In this document: positions 44,535-53,819 of the stretch, piece after piece
How the letters are laid out: each line of letters begins with the position of its first letter
Numbering within the stretch: position 1 is the first letter of the stretch
NCBI RefSeq assembly: GCF_014268755.2
Contig: NZ_CP077093.1
Location: 6,818,501-6,882,500 of the forward strand
DNA: 64,000 nt
From: Pseudomonas vanderleydeniana
GTDB lineage: Bacteria > Pseudomonadota > Gammaproteobacteria > Pseudomonadales > Pseudomonadaceae
Direction of reading: 5' to 3'
Translations under genes and position numbers: made by a program
The notes under the pieces: model-generated
Database searches by the model: none
The model's input: the letters and a program-made list of their open reading frames with translations, nothing else
What the model was told of the DNA's origin: nothing

Positions 44535-44568
44535 CGAAACGATCGAAGGTTCGGGCTCGGCCAGGGAA

Positions 44569-45591
44569 TTACTGGGCAACCTTCTCCGACTTGCCGTCAT
44601 AGCGCTTGCGCCATTCGGCCAGGATCTCGTCGCGGTTCTTCGAGGCCCAGGCGAAGTCGTTCCTGATCAGGCGCTGTTCGTAGTCGGCCGGCAGTTCGGT
44701 CTGCGGCTTGGCGATCCCCGGCTGGGCCAGCACGGCGAAGTTTTCCTTGTACAGCTCCATTGCCGCCGGGCTGGCGGAAAAGTCGGCCAGCTTCTTCGCG
44801 GCTTCTTCATGCGGGGTCCCCTTGATCACCGCAGTCGCCTCGATCTCCCAGCCCAGACCTTCCTTCGGCAGCACGATGTCCAGCGGCGCGCCCTGGCGCT
44901 TGAGCTGCACGGCCGGATACTCGAAGGAGATACCGATCGGGAATTCGCCGGCCGCCGCCAGCTTGCACGGCTTGGAACCGGAGTGGACGTACTGGCCGAT
45001 GTTCTGGTGCAGATCATCCATGTACTGCCAGCCCTGCTTCTCGCCAAAGGTCTGCAACCAGGCGCTGACATCGAGGAAACCGGTGCCGGACGAAGCCGGG
45101 TTGGGCATGACGATCTTGCCCTTGTACTCGGGCTTGGTCAGGTCCTGCCAGCTCACCGGCTTGCTCAGGTGGTGCTTCTCGGCCTCGACGGTGTTGAAGC
45201 AGATGGTCGCGGCCCAGACATCCATGCCGACCCAGGCGGGCGGGTTGGCCGGATCGCGATAGTTGCCGCCGATCTTGCCCAGATCCTTCGGTGCGTAGTT
45301 CTGCAGCATGCCCTGCTGGTCGAGGATCGCCAGGCTCGAAGCGGCCAGGCCCCATACCGCATCGGCCTGTGGCCGGGCTTTCTCGGCCAGCAGCTTGGCG
45401 GTGATGATGCCGGTGGAGTCGCGAACCCACTTGATGCCGATGTCCGGGTTGGCTTTCTCGAACGCGTCCTTGTAGCTCTTGAGCTGCTCGGCTTCGAGCG
45501 CGGTGTAGACGGTCAGTTCGGTCTTCGCCGCGAAGGCGTTCAGGCTGAACAGCGAGAGGACGGCAGCGGCAAGAGTCAACGGCTTGAACAT
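44569..45591 (-). CDS. 2-aminoethylphosphonate ABC transporter substrate-binding protein
   Basis: Periplasmic solute receptor of 340 residues in the Fe3+/spermidine/AEP-binding class. The signal peptide is about 1-21 (LTLAAAVLSLFSLNAFA), and the mature part begins AKTELTVYTALEAEQ. The 2-AEP assignment rests on the neighbouring PhnZ-type oxygenase, FAD enzyme and LysR regulator, and on similarity to the PhnS2-type family. By itself the fold would also fit iron or polyamine uptake. ATG at 45589-45591 is preferred over a start nine codons upstream. Confidence 0.82.
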   Translation of the reverse strand: MFKPLTLAAAVLSLFSLNAFAAKTELTVYTALEAEQLKSYKDAFEKANPDIGIKWVRDSTGIITAKLLAEKARPQADAVWGLAASSLAILDQQGMLQNYAPKDLGKIGGNYRDPANPPAWVGMDVWAATICFNTVEAEKHHLSKPVSWQDLTKPEYKGKIVMPNPASSGTGFLDVSAWLQTFGEKQGWQYMDDLHQNIGQYVHSGSKPCKLAAAGEFPIGISFEYPAVQLKRQGAPLDIVLPKEGLGWEIEATAVIKGTPHEEAAKKLADFSASPAAMELYKENFAVLAQPGIAKPQTELPADYEQRLIRNDFAWASKNRDEILAEWRKRYDGKSEKVAQ

Positions 45592-45646
45592 GATGCAGTT
45601 CCTTGGGTGGTGTGGCATTGGGTGGGTGGCAGTTCTGGTGGGCGAA

Positions 45647-47371
45647 TCAATGGCCGGGCACGCTCCGCCGCCAGGCCTGGGTGCGGCGCAGCAAGCCGCG
45701 CGAGGCCCAGGCCAGCAGCAGGGACACGCCCGCCGAGGTGAACAGGATCAGGGTCGACATGGCCGCGGCACCGCCGACGTTGCCGGCGTCGTCCATGTTC
45801 AGCACCGCCACCGCCGCGAGGATGGTGTCGGGGCTGTAGAGGAAGATCGCCGCCGAGACCGTGGTCATCGCCGAGACGAACAGGTAGCGGATGATGTCGA
45901 GCAGCGCCGGCAGGCAGATCGGCACCGTGACCCGCAGGTAGTGCCGGTACAGCGGGGTCTTGAGCGACAGCGCGGCGGCCTCGAACTCGCCGTCGAGCTG
46001 GCGCAGGGCGGTGGTCGCGGTCATCTGCGCGGTGGTCAGGTAGTGGGCGATGGTGCACACCACCAGCAGGGTCATGGTCCCGTAGAACACATGCAGCGGG
46101 TTGCCGACAAGGTTGAAGAAGAACACGTAGCCCAACCCCAGGACCAGGCCCGGCACCGCCATCGGCACGAAGCTGAGCAGGCGCAGGGCCAGGTTCAGGC
46201 CACGCTGGCCACGGGTCTTTTCCATCAGGTAGGCGCCGGTGAAGATCAGCGCGCTGCCGATCAGGGCAGTGCACAGGGCCATGGTCAGGCTGTTGCGGTA
46301 GGCCAGCCAGCCGCCACCTGCGGTCTCGTCGAAGCGGTAGTGGCTCAGGGACAACGACAGGTTGTACGGCCAGAACTTCACCAGCGAGGAATACACGGCC
46401 ATGCCGAACACCAGCAGCAATGCGGCGCAGATCAGCAGCACGATCGCCAGGTAGCAGGCATCACGCGTCGGGCAGCGCGCCGGCTGGAACACCTGGGCCC
46501 GGCCGCTCATCGAATCGCCCTGGCGCCGACGCAGCCAGGCATCGACAGCAAAGCTCAGCAGCGCCGGCAGCAGCAGGATCATGCCGATCAGGGCACCACG
46601 GCCGAACTGCTGCTGGCCGACCACCGCCTTGTAGGCTTCCAGCGCCAGCACCTGGTAGTCGCCGCCCACCACCACCGGCACGCCGAAGTCGGTGATGGTC
46701 AGGGTGAACACCAGGCACAGCGCGGCGAACACCGCCTGCCGGGTCGCCGGCCAGGTAATGCTGCGGTAGGCCCTCCACGGGCTCGCGCCCATGCTCGAGG
46801 CGGCATCGAACAGTCGCGCATCGGCCAGGGACAGGGCCGACAGCAAGATCATCAGCGCATGCGGGAAGGTGTAGATGACCTCACCGAGGACGATGCCCCA
46901 GAAACCATAGATGTTGTCCGCCAGCAGGCCGCGTAGCAGGCCCTGGTTGCCGAAGAGGTAGACCAGCGCAATCCCCGGCAACATCGAGGGCGCCATCAGC
47001 GGCAGCAGCGACAGGCCACGCCAGAACATCTTGCCGGGAATCAGCGTACGTTGCAGGGCGTAGGCGAAGAGATAGGCCAGCGGTACGACAATCGCCGCGA
47101 CGCTGAAGGAAACCTTGAGACTATTGCCCAGCAACCAGTGGAAGTTGTCACTGCCCAACAATTCCCGTGCGGCGAGCCAGCCACCGCCCTGCCCGGCTTC
47201 GCTGCTGAAACCGCGCCAGAAGATCGCCAGTAGTGGCAGCAGTACCGCGACACCCAGCAGACCGAGCCAGAGCAGTTTGCCGCCGACCACGAACACCCGG
47301 TCCCCCAGGTCCCCACGCAGGGCTGCCGAGGTCGATTTGCGCGGCAGCGCCAGGCTGATTTGCGCGGCCAT
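45647..47371 (-). CDS. 2-aminoethylphosphonate ABC transporter permease (fused two-domain)
   Basis: Inner-membrane permease of 574 residues with two BPD-transp-1 domains in one chain and about twelve helices. EAA-like loops occur in each half (DAASSMGASPWRAYRSITWP and EAAALSLKTPLYRHYLRVTVP). The ATG at 47369-47371 follows the ATPase stop by one base (TGAGATG), so translation is coupled; an upstream TTG is less likely. It belongs to the PhnU2-type family by context. Confidence 0.85.
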   Translation of the reverse strand: MAAQISLALPRKSTSAALRGDLGDRVFVVGGKLLWLGLLGVAVLLPLLAIFWRGFSSEAGQGGGWLAARELLGSDNFHWLLGNSLKVSFSVAAIVVPLAYLFAYALQRTLIPGKMFWRGLSLLPLMAPSMLPGIALVYLFGNQGLLRGLLADNIYGFWGIVLGEVIYTFPHALMILLSALSLADARLFDAASSMGASPWRAYRSITWPATRQAVFAALCLVFTLTITDFGVPVVVGGDYQVLALEAYKAVVGQQQFGRGALIGMILLLPALLSFAVDAWLRRRQGDSMSGRAQVFQPARCPTRDACYLAIVLLICAALLLVFGMAVYSSLVKFWPYNLSLSLSHYRFDETAGGGWLAYRNSLTMALCTALIGSALIFTGAYLMEKTRGQRGLNLALRLLSFVPMAVPGLVLGLGYVFFFNLVGNPLHVFYGTMTLLVVCTIAHYLTTAQMTATTALRQLDGEFEAAALSLKTPLYRHYLRVTVPICLPALLDIIRYLFVSAMTTVSAAIFLYSPDTILAAVAVLNMDDAGNVGGAAAMSTLILFTSAGVSLLLAWASRGLLRRTQAWRRSVPGH

Positions 47372-47372
47372 C

Positions 47373-48449
47373 TCAGGCAAACACCTGCAGGCTGCTCGGC
47401 GGCAGCGCCACCCAGATATCCGGGGAGCCCAGGCGCGACAGGTCCTGCGGGCCGACTTCAGCCAGCAGAGGATGGCCCGGCAGTTCGTTGAGTTCGAAGC
47501 TCATGCGGCAGCGATTGCCGAGAAAGGTGATTTCCCGCACCCGTGCGGCAAACAGGTTTTCCTCATGCACCGGCGGGTTGACGCTGATCGACTCGGGCCG
47601 GCAGAACAGGCGACCGGGACCGGTACGCGGAGCGCTGTCAGCCAGGCGCAGTTGCACGTTGCCGACCTGGGCATGTTGGGCACTGCGCTGCTGGAACGGC
47701 AGCCAGTTGCCCTGGCCGACGAACTCGGCGACGAAGGGCGTGGCCGGCTTGTCGTAGATGTCCTGGGGCGTGGCGTACTGCTCGACCTTGCCGTTGTTCA
47801 TCACGGCGATGCGGTCGGCCATCAGCATGGCCTCGTCCTGGTTGTGGGTGACCATCAGCGTGGTCACGCCGAGGCTGCGTTGCAGTTGGCGCAATTCGCT
47901 GCACAGATGCTCGCGGACCCGCGCATCGAGGGCCGACATCGGCTCGTCGAGCAACAACAGCGACGGCGCCGGCGCCAGGGCACGGGCCAGGGCCACGCGC
48001 TGCTGCTGGCCGCCGGAAAGCTGGCCGGGATACTTCTTCTCGCTGCCGGCCAGGCCGACCAGTTCGAGCATCTGCACGACACGCCTGCGCACTTCGTCAC
48101 GGCCGCTGCCGTTCAGGCCATAGGCGATGTTGGCCTCCACCGTCAGGTTGGGGAACAGCGCATAGGACTGGAACAGGATGCCGTAGTCGCGAGCCTGCGG
48201 CGACAGTACGGACACATTGCGCTCACCGAGGAACAGTTCGCCATCATCCTGGCGTTCGAGACCGGCGATGCAACGCAGCAGGGTGGTCTTGCCGCACCCC
48301 GACGGCCCCAGCAGGCACACCAGCTCGCCGGCAGCGACGTCGAGGGAGACGTTCTCCAGCGCGGTGAAGGCGCCGAAACGCTTCTGCACGCCACGGACCT
48401 TGAGTGCGGCGCCAGGGTTGGCCAGGGTGTGGGTGATCGGGTTGTTCAT
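47373..48449 (-). CDS. 2-aminoethylphosphonate ABC transporter ATP-binding protein
   Basis: A 358-residue importer ATPase. Walker A is GPSGCGKTTLLRCIAGLE near residues 53-70, the Q-loop is LFQSYALFPNL, the signature LSGGQQQRVALARALA, Walker B LLLDEPMSALD and the H-loop MVTHNQDEA. A C-terminal TOBE-like regulatory domain (about 280-355) follows. It is the first gene of the transporter operon; the promoter must lie in the ~300 bp upstream, below the LysR gene. Confidence 0.87.
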   Translation of the reverse strand: MNNPITHTLANPGAALKVRGVQKRFGAFTALENVSLDVAAGELVCLLGPSGCGKTTLLRCIAGLERQDDGELFLGERNVSVLSPQARDYGILFQSYALFPNLTVEANIAYGLNGSGRDEVRRRVVQMLELVGLAGSEKKYPGQLSGGQQQRVALARALAPAPSLLLLDEPMSALDARVREHLCSELRQLQRSLGVTTLMVTHNQDEAMLMADRIAVMNNGKVEQYATPQDIYDKPATPFVAEFVGQGNWLPFQQRSAQHAQVGNVQLRLADSAPRTGPGRLFCRPESISVNPPVHEENLFAARVREITFLGNRCRMSFELNELPGHPLLAEVGPQDLSRLGSPDIWVALPPSSLQVFA

Positions 48450-48573
48450 GGGCAGACCTCATCAAGCGAATGAGGGTCATGCTAGGGAGGCAATGCGTAC
48501 GCCATGTGGCAATAAGGCAAAAGCTGCCGATAGTGGTATTGGTGGATTTGGGTAGGAAATTCCCTACATTGAT

Positions 48574-48681
48574 TGATCGTTCCCACGCTCCGCGAGGGAA
48601 TGCAGCCCGTGATGCTCCGCGTCACAAGAGCGGACGCCGAGCGTCCTCAGAGGCATTCCCACGGGGGCCGTGGGAACGATC
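48574..48681. repeat. Dispersed multi-hairpin element, copy 3
   Basis: Ends TGATCGTTCCCACGC and GTGGGAACGATC, with inner GGACGC-CGA-GCGTCC. The left inner arm is slightly mutated (GTGATGCTCCGCGTCAC). Confidence 0.85.
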
Positions 48682-48694
48682 GGTTTCTGTTTAT

Positions 48695-48735
48695 GTGGCG
48701 AGCGGACTTGCCCGCACTGGCGCGCACCGCGCGCC
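48695..48735. repeat. Solo REP-type half element
   Basis: GTGGCGAGCGGACTTGCCCG without a matching inverted partner, followed by GGCGCGCACCGCGCGCC, itself a short dyad. Confidence 0.6.
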
Positions 48736-48757
48736 CAAGACTGGAGAAGCCATTACA

Positions 48758-49636
48758 TCAGACCGGCGCCATCTCCTGCGCCAACCCCAAGAACGCCGCC
48801 GGCAGGCGCGCCGACTTGCGCTCCTTGAGGCAATACAGGTACTCCGGGATCTGCGGCGCATTCTCGATGCTCAGCACCCGCAACTGCGGATCATGCGGCA
48901 CTTCCTGGCGAGCGATGATGCTGATGCCGATGTTGCGCAACACCGCCTCGCGGATCGACTCGCGGCTACCGATTTCCAACAGCGGTCCATGGCTGACGCG
49001 CGCGTCGCGCAACAGCTCCTCGGTCAGTTGCCGGGTGGTCGAGCCCGCCTCGCGCATCAGCAGGCAGTGCCCGGCCAGCGCGCTCAGCGGCACATGGTCA
49101 TGAATCGCCAGGGGGTGATTGCGATGCACCGCCAGCACCAGCGGATCACTGCCCAGCACCCGGCGGATCAGCCGCGGGTCGTCGAGCAACTGCGACGAAG
49201 CGGCGACATCGACCCGGTAGTCCTCCAGGGCCTCCAGCACCTGCTGCGAGTTGCCGATCTCCACCGACACCTCGACCTGGGGCAAACGCTCGCGAAACGC
49301 CTTCACCAGGTCGAGGATGTAGTACGGCGCGGTCGCTGCGATGCGCAAGGCGCCCTGCACCTGGCCGCTGTTACGCAGGAAGAACTCGATATCGGCCTCC
49401 TGCTGCAGCAGCGCCTTGACCATCGGCAGCAGCCGCGCGCCCTCCTCGCTGACGCTCAGCCGGCGGCCACCGCGATAGAACAGCTCGACCGAATACTGGC
49501 TTTCCAGGTGACGGATCTGGGTGGTGACCGTGGGCTGGCTGAGGCCAAGCTTCTTCGCCGCCTCGGTGATGCTCCCCAGGCGGGCGACCATGTAAAACGC
49601 CTTCAGCTCGGCACTCTTCAATTCGGCACTCGGCAC
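48758..49636 (-). CDS. LysR family regulator of aminoethylphosphonate catabolism
   Basis: A 292-residue LysR-type regulator. The winged HTH is in residues 7-66 (LKAFYMVARLGSITEAAKKLGLSQPTVTTQIRHLE), and the effector domain runs from about 90 to 290. It lies upstream of, and on the same strand as, the 2-AEP transporter genes. The aminoethylphosphonate-linked LysR group is inferred from this context. It probably activates the operon in response to 2-AEP or a breakdown product. Confidence 0.82.
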   Translation of the reverse strand: MPSAELKSAELKAFYMVARLGSITEAAKKLGLSQPTVTTQIRHLESQYSVELFYRGGRRLSVSEEGARLLPMVKALLQQEADIEFFLRNSGQVQGALRIAATAPYYILDLVKAFRERLPQVEVSVEIGNSQQVLEALEDYRVDVAASSQLLDDPRLIRRVLGSDPLVLAVHRNHPLAIHDHVPLSALAGHCLLMREAGSTTRQLTEELLRDARVSHGPLLEIGSRESIREAVLRNIGISIIARQEVPHDPQLRVLSIENAPQIPEYLYCLKERKSARLPAAFLGLAQEMAPV

Positions 49637-49652
49637 ACCGCCCTCTCATCGT

Positions 49653-52091
49653 CTATTTGCGCAACAGGCGCAAGCCATTGAACACCACCAGCAGGCTGAC
49701 GCCCATGTCGGCGAACACCGCCATCCACATGGTCGCCATCCCGAAGAAGGTTACCGCAAGAAAGATCGCCTTGATGACCAGGGCCAGGGCGATGTTCTGC
49801 TTGAGGATACTCGCCGTTTCGCGCGACAGGCGAATGAACGCCGGGATCTTGCGCAGATCATCGTCCATCAGGGCGACATCGGCGGTTTCGATGGCTGTGT
49901 CGGTACCGGCTGCCGCCATGGCGAAGCCGATCTCGGCACGGGCCAGGGCCGGTGCATCGTTGATGCCGTCGCCCACCATGCCGACCCGATGTCCCTTGGC
50001 GTAGAGCGCCTCGACGGCCTGCAGCTTGTCGGTCGGCAGCAGGTCGCCACGGGCCTCGTCGATCCCCACCTGGGCGGCGATCGCCTTGGCGGTGTGCGGG
50101 TTGTCACCGGTGAGCATCAGGGTCTTGATGCCCAGCTCGTGCAACTGGCGGATAGCTTCGCGACTGCTGTCCTTGACCGTATCGGCGACGGCGAACAGCG
50201 CCAGCGGGCCGGAGCTGTCGAGCAGCAGCACGACCGTCTTGCCCTGCTCTTCCAGGGCGAAGAGTTTCTCTTCCAACGCCGGCGAACACAGGCCCAGCTC
50301 CTCTACCAGCCGGTGATTGCCCAAGTGATAGCGCTGGCCGCCGATGTCGCCACGCACGCCGCGCCCGGCCAGGGCTTCGAAGGCTTCGACCTCACGCAGT
50401 TCGACCTGCTTGTCCCGTGCATCACGGGCAATCGCCAGGGACACCGGGTGATCGGAACGTGCCGCCAGGCTGGCAGCGATCGCCGGTGCCGTCTCGCGGT
50501 GCAGTGCGTCGAGTGGCAGGAAGTCGGTCAGCACCGGCTTGCCGTGGGTGAGGGTGCCGGTCTTGTCCAGGGCCAGGTAGTCGAGCTGGTGACCACTCTC
50601 CAGATAGACCCCGCCCTTGACCAGGATGCCCTTGCGCGCCGCTGCAGCCAGGCCGCTGACGATACTCACCGGGGTGGAAATCACCAGCGCACAGGGGCAG
50701 GCGACCACCAGCAGGACCAGTGCCCGGTAGATCCAGTCGAACCACGCCCCGCCCATGAACAGCGGTGGAATCACCGCCACGGCCAGCGCCAGGGCGAATA
50801 CCGCCGGGGTGTAGACCTTCGAGAAACTGTCGACGAAACGCTGGGTCGGCGCCCGTGCACCCTGGGCCTGCTCCACCGCGTGAATGATCCGCGCCAGGGT
50901 CGAGTTGCCCGCCACCGCAGTCACCCGGTAATCCAGCGAGCCGGCCTGGTTGATGGTGCCAGCGAATACCTTGTCGCCGGGTACCTTCTCGACTGGCAGG
51001 CTTTCGCCGGTGATCGGTGCCTGATCGACGCTGGAACTACCGTAGACCACCTCGCCGTCCAGGCCAATGCGCTCGCCGGGCCGGACCCGTACCAGGGTTC
51101 CGAGCTCGACGCGCTTGACCTCGTTCTCGACCCAACTGCCATCCTCCTGCTGTACCGTGGCCGTCTCCGGGGCCATCTGCATCAGGCCGCCGATCGCATT
51201 GCGCGCGCGATCCAGCGAGCGCGCCTCGATCAGTTCGGCGACGGTAAAGAGGAACATCACCATCGCCGCTTCCGGCCACTGGCCGATCAGCACGGCACCG
51301 GTCACGGCAATGCTCATCAGCGCGTTGATGTTCAGGTTGCGGTTCTTCAGCGCGATCCAGCCCTTCTTGTACGTGCCCAGGCCGCCGCTGAGGATCGAGA
51401 CCAGCGCGACGATGGCTACCACCCAGGTCGGTGCGGCATCGGTGAAGTGAATGACCTCGGCAGCCAGGGCACCCAACCCGGAAACCACCAAAGGCCACCA
51501 GGTCTTCTTCGCCGGCGGTTGGCTGGCGGCCTGCTCATCCGCACCGTCTTCCAGCGGCTCGGCCTGCATGCCCAGCGACTTGATCGCCTCGATGATCGGC
51601 GCGTTCGACGGCAGGTCGTGGGTCACCCCGAGGATCCGGTTGATCAGGTTGAATTCCAATTGCTGGATGCCCGCCAGCTTGCCCAGTTTGTTCTGGATCA
51701 GCGTCTGTTCGGTGGGACAATCCATGGCTTCGATACGGAAGCGGCTCAAGCGACCATCGGCGCTGGAAGCATTGCCCAGCTTGACCAGCGCCGGAGCCTC
51801 TACGCCGGAGCAGCAGCTGCCGTGCGAATGGCCGGCAGGGGCGCTAGCCACCGGCTGCGCAGGCTCGCAGCAACCATGGCCCGACTTGCCGGCATGGCCG
51901 TGATCGTGATCGTGATCGTGATCGTGATCGTGATCGTGATCGTGATCGTGATCGTGATCAGCATGCTGGTGGTTGGCGTGGGATGCCGGCTCAACGGGGC
52001 CCGAGCAGCAGCCAGCGCCGTGCTCATGCTTGTGCTCGGCGTGCGAATGGCCGCTATCGGACTTGCGTGGAGTGTGAATGGAGTCGCTCAT
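49653..52091 (-). CDS. cadA: Cd2+/Zn2+/Pb2+-exporting P-type ATPase CadA
   Basis: P1B-type ATPase of 812 residues. The N-terminal ~115 residues are rich in His and Cys: CC pairs at 28-29 and in HGCCEP and GSCCSG, and an Asp-His run of ten units at 45-64. A heavy-metal-associated domain with MDCPTE follows. The membrane core has CPC in VVACPCALVIS, the phosphorylation site DKTGTLT and the hinge GDGINDAPALA. CPC and the absence of a copper-type CxxC domain support Zn/Cd/Pb export. The start MSDSIHTPRK is used. It is divergent from cadR. Confidence 0.93.
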   Translation of the reverse strand: MSDSIHTPRKSDSGHSHAEHKHEHGAGCCSGPVEPASHANHQHADHDHDHDHDHDHDHDHDHDHGHAGKSGHGCCEPAQPVASAPAGHSHGSCCSGVEAPALVKLGNASSADGRLSRFRIEAMDCPTEQTLIQNKLGKLAGIQQLEFNLINRILGVTHDLPSNAPIIEAIKSLGMQAEPLEDGADEQAASQPPAKKTWWPLVVSGLGALAAEVIHFTDAAPTWVVAIVALVSILSGGLGTYKKGWIALKNRNLNINALMSIAVTGAVLIGQWPEAAMVMFLFTVAELIEARSLDRARNAIGGLMQMAPETATVQQEDGSWVENEVKRVELGTLVRVRPGERIGLDGEVVYGSSSVDQAPITGESLPVEKVPGDKVFAGTINQAGSLDYRVTAVAGNSTLARIIHAVEQAQGARAPTQRFVDSFSKVYTPAVFALALAVAVIPPLFMGGAWFDWIYRALVLLVVACPCALVISTPVSIVSGLAAAARKGILVKGGVYLESGHQLDYLALDKTGTLTHGKPVLTDFLPLDALHRETAPAIAASLAARSDHPVSLAIARDARDKQVELREVEAFEALAGRGVRGDIGGQRYHLGNHRLVEELGLCSPALEEKLFALEEQGKTVVLLLDSSGPLALFAVADTVKDSSREAIRQLHELGIKTLMLTGDNPHTAKAIAAQVGIDEARGDLLPTDKLQAVEALYAKGHRVGMVGDGINDAPALARAEIGFAMAAAGTDTAIETADVALMDDDLRKIPAFIRLSRETASILKQNIALALVIKAIFLAVTFFGMATMWMAVFADMGVSLLVVFNGLRLLRK
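51900..51959. repeat. Hexanucleotide microsatellite (GTGATC)10 inside cadA
   Basis: Ten exact copies of GTGATC on the plus strand, read as GATCAC (Asp-His) in cadA. A change by whole units keeps the reading frame but alters the length of the metal-binding tail. Confidence 0.97.
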
Positions 52092-52121
52092 GGGAGAGGT
52101 CCCTGAAAAGTGCCTGTTGCC

Positions 52122-52153
52122 AAGTGAACACCCTGTAGCCACTATAGGGTCAA
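52122..52153 (-). promoter_or_regulatory. CadR-controlled cadA promoter and operator
   Basis: On the minus strand, -35 TTGACC (52153-52148) is followed by the dyad ACCCTATAG-TGG-CTACAGGGT (52130-52150) and TTCACT near 52128-52123 as a weak -10 about 19 bp away. An over-long spacer with the operator between the elements is the MerR-family activation pattern. It matches cad/znt promoters as I recall them. Confidence 0.85.
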
Positions 52154-52177
52154 GCACCCATTTCGGGAGATCGGGCG

Positions 52178-52624
52178 ATGAAGATTGGCGAACTGGCAAA
52201 ACTCACCGACTGCCAGGTGGAAACCATCCGTTATTACGAGAAGGAAAACCTGCTGCCGGAACCGGCACGCAGCGAGGGCAACTACCGCCTGTACACCCAG
52301 GCCCATGTGGAGCGCCTGACCTTCATCCGCAACTGCCGCAGCCTGGACATGACCCTGGAGGAGATCCGCAGCCTGCTGGACCTGCGCGACAGCCCGCAGG
52401 ACCAGTGCGAAAGCGTGAACGCGCTGATCGACGAGCACATCCACCACGTCAAGGCACGGATCGATGGGCTCATGGCGTTGCAGGAACAGTTGCTGGACCT
52501 GCGCCAGCGCTGTGGCGGCGGGCCCGATGCGGATCACTGTGCGATCCTGCAGCGGCTGGAGGTCAGTGGCAGCGTGCTGCCGGTTGAAGAGCATTCACAT
52601 GTCGCGAGAAGTCATGGGCATTGA
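52178..52624 (+). CDS. cadR: MerR family metal-responsive regulator CadR
   Basis: A 148-residue MerR-type activator. The DNA-binding domain is 1-70 (MKIGELAKLTDCQVETIRYYEKENLLPEP), then a dimerisation helix to about 115. Metal-binding Cys residues include C79-like QCES, CGGGPDADHC in the loop, and a C-terminal His-rich end (EEHSHVARSHGH) typical of CadR. It is divergent from cadA over the shared operator and should switch cadA on with Cd, Zn or Pb. Confidence 0.93.
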   Translation: MKIGELAKLTDCQVETIRYYEKENLLPEPARSEGNYRLYTQAHVERLTFIRNCRSLDMTLEEIRSLLDLRDSPQDQCESVNALIDEHIHHVKARIDGLMALQEQLLDLRQRCGGGPDADHCAILQRLEVSGSVLPVEEHSHVARSHGH

Positions 52625-52632
52625 GTCCCCCT

Positions 52633-52778
52633 GTGGCGAGCGGGCTTGTCGGGACACCGCACCGCCGCGCTGGGGTGCGCAGCACCCCTGAAATCAGCAA
52701 CATCAGGGTATCAGGCAGGACGTGGTCGCCGGTTTTAGGGCCGCTTCGCGCCCCAGCGCGGGCAAGCCCGCTCGCCAC
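52633..52778. repeat. REP-type inverted repeat pair
   Basis: Left end GTGGCGAGCGGGCTTGTCGG, right end GCGGGCAAGCCCGCTCGCCAC minus its first base, 146 bp. It lies between converging cadR and thyA. Confidence 0.85.
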
Positions 52779-52799
52779 GATGCCTCTTCACCTGACGAC

Positions 52800-53771
52800 T
52801 CAGACCGCCATCGGCGCCGTCAGCGGCGCATGGTGCTGGTAGCCTTCCAGCGAGAAGTCGCCCGGCTCCAACCGCTCCAGCCACTCCGGCTGGTACACGC
52901 CCGTCTTGGCAAACTCAGGCACGCGCTCGGAAATCACCAGTTTCGGCATCGGGTACGGCTCGCGGGCGAGCTGCTCGTTGAGCATGTCCAGGTGATTTTC
53001 ATACACATGGGCATCGCCGATGAAGTAGGTGAACCAGCGCGGCGTGTAGCCGGTCAGGCGCCCGATCAGGCTCAGCAGCGCCGCGCCTTCGGTCAGGTTG
53101 AACGGCGTCCCGAGGCCCAGGTCATTCGAGCGGATGTAGAGGGTCAGGGAGATTTCCTTCGTCTCGACATTCGGGTGGAACTGGTACAGCAGGTGGCAAG
53201 GTGGCAGGGCCATTTCGTCCAGCTGCGCGCAGTTCCAGCCGTGGAACAGGATGCGCCGGCTGCCCGGGTCCTTGATGATGGTGTCGACGCACTGGCGAAC
53301 CTGGTCGATCGCCTTGTACAGCACCACGTAGGCCTGGCCGTCTTCCTCGCCCTGGGCGATCTGCCGGTAGCCCTGGGCCAGGGTCTGCTCGATCGCCGCC
53401 GCATTGCTCGCCGGGATCTGCTTGTAGGCCGGCCACTTGCGCCACTGCACGCCGTAGATTTCACCGAGGTCGTCATCGCCCTGGCGGAACGGGTTGGCCA
53501 GCCACTGGGCGTTCTCGTTGGCGTTCTGGTCCCAGACCTTGCAACCCAGCGCGCGGAACTCGGCGGCGTTGTTCACCCCACGGAGAAAACCGCACATCTC
53601 GCCGATGGCGGACTTGAAGGCCAGCTTGCGGGTGGTGATCGCCGGGAAACCTTCCTTGAGGTCATAACGCAGCATCGCGCCGGGAAAGCTGATGGTGTTC
53701 ACACCGGTGCGGTTGGCTTGCTTGGTGCCGTTCTTGATGACATGGGCGACCAGATCGAGATATTGCTTCAT
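52800..53771 (-). CDS. thyA: Thymidylate synthase (long form)
   Basis: Makes dTMP from dUMP with methylene-tetrahydrofolate. It has 323 residues against 264 in E. coli. Core motifs are present: [12 protein letters not shown], the catalytic Cys192 in [10 protein letters not shown], and [14 protein letters not shown]. Extra length lies at about 88-100 ([13 protein letters not shown]), 118-152, and before the C-terminal GYQHHAPL. Such long forms occur in other pseudomonads, so this is not damage. It follows lgt by 48 bp, with the hairpin GGGGCC / GGCCCC between. Confidence 0.95.
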   Translation of the reverse strand: MKQYLDLVAHVIKNGTKQANRTGVNTISFPGAMLRYDLKEGFPAITTRKLAFKSAIGEMCGFLRGVNNAAEFRALGCKVWDQNANENAQWLANPFRQGDDDLGEIYGVQWRKWPAYKQIPASNAAAIEQTLAQGYRQIAQGEEDGQAYVVLYKAIDQVRQCVDTIIKDPGSRRILFHGWNCAQLDEMALPPCHLLYQFHPNVETKEISLTLYIRSNDLGLGTPFNLTEGAALLSLIGRLTGYTPRWFTYFIGDAHVYENHLDMLNEQLAREPYPMPKLVISERVPEFAKTGVYQPEWLERLEPGDFSLEGYQHHAPLTAPMAV

Positions 53772-53819
53772 GAGTTACCTGCATCCTTGAATACGGGGCC
53801 CGCAGGCCCCGATTCGAAT

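Larger units (their letters stand above)
48450..48757. other. Upstream region of the phosphonate transporter operon
   Basis: 308 bp between the LysR stop and the ATPase start. It holds a near-palindrome TAGGAAATTCCCTA (48553-48566), a complete dispersed multi-hairpin element (48574-48681) and half of a REP-type sequence (48695-48735). The 100 bp next to the ATPase gene is less GC-rich and should contain the promoter. No gene is seen. Confidence 0.6.
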
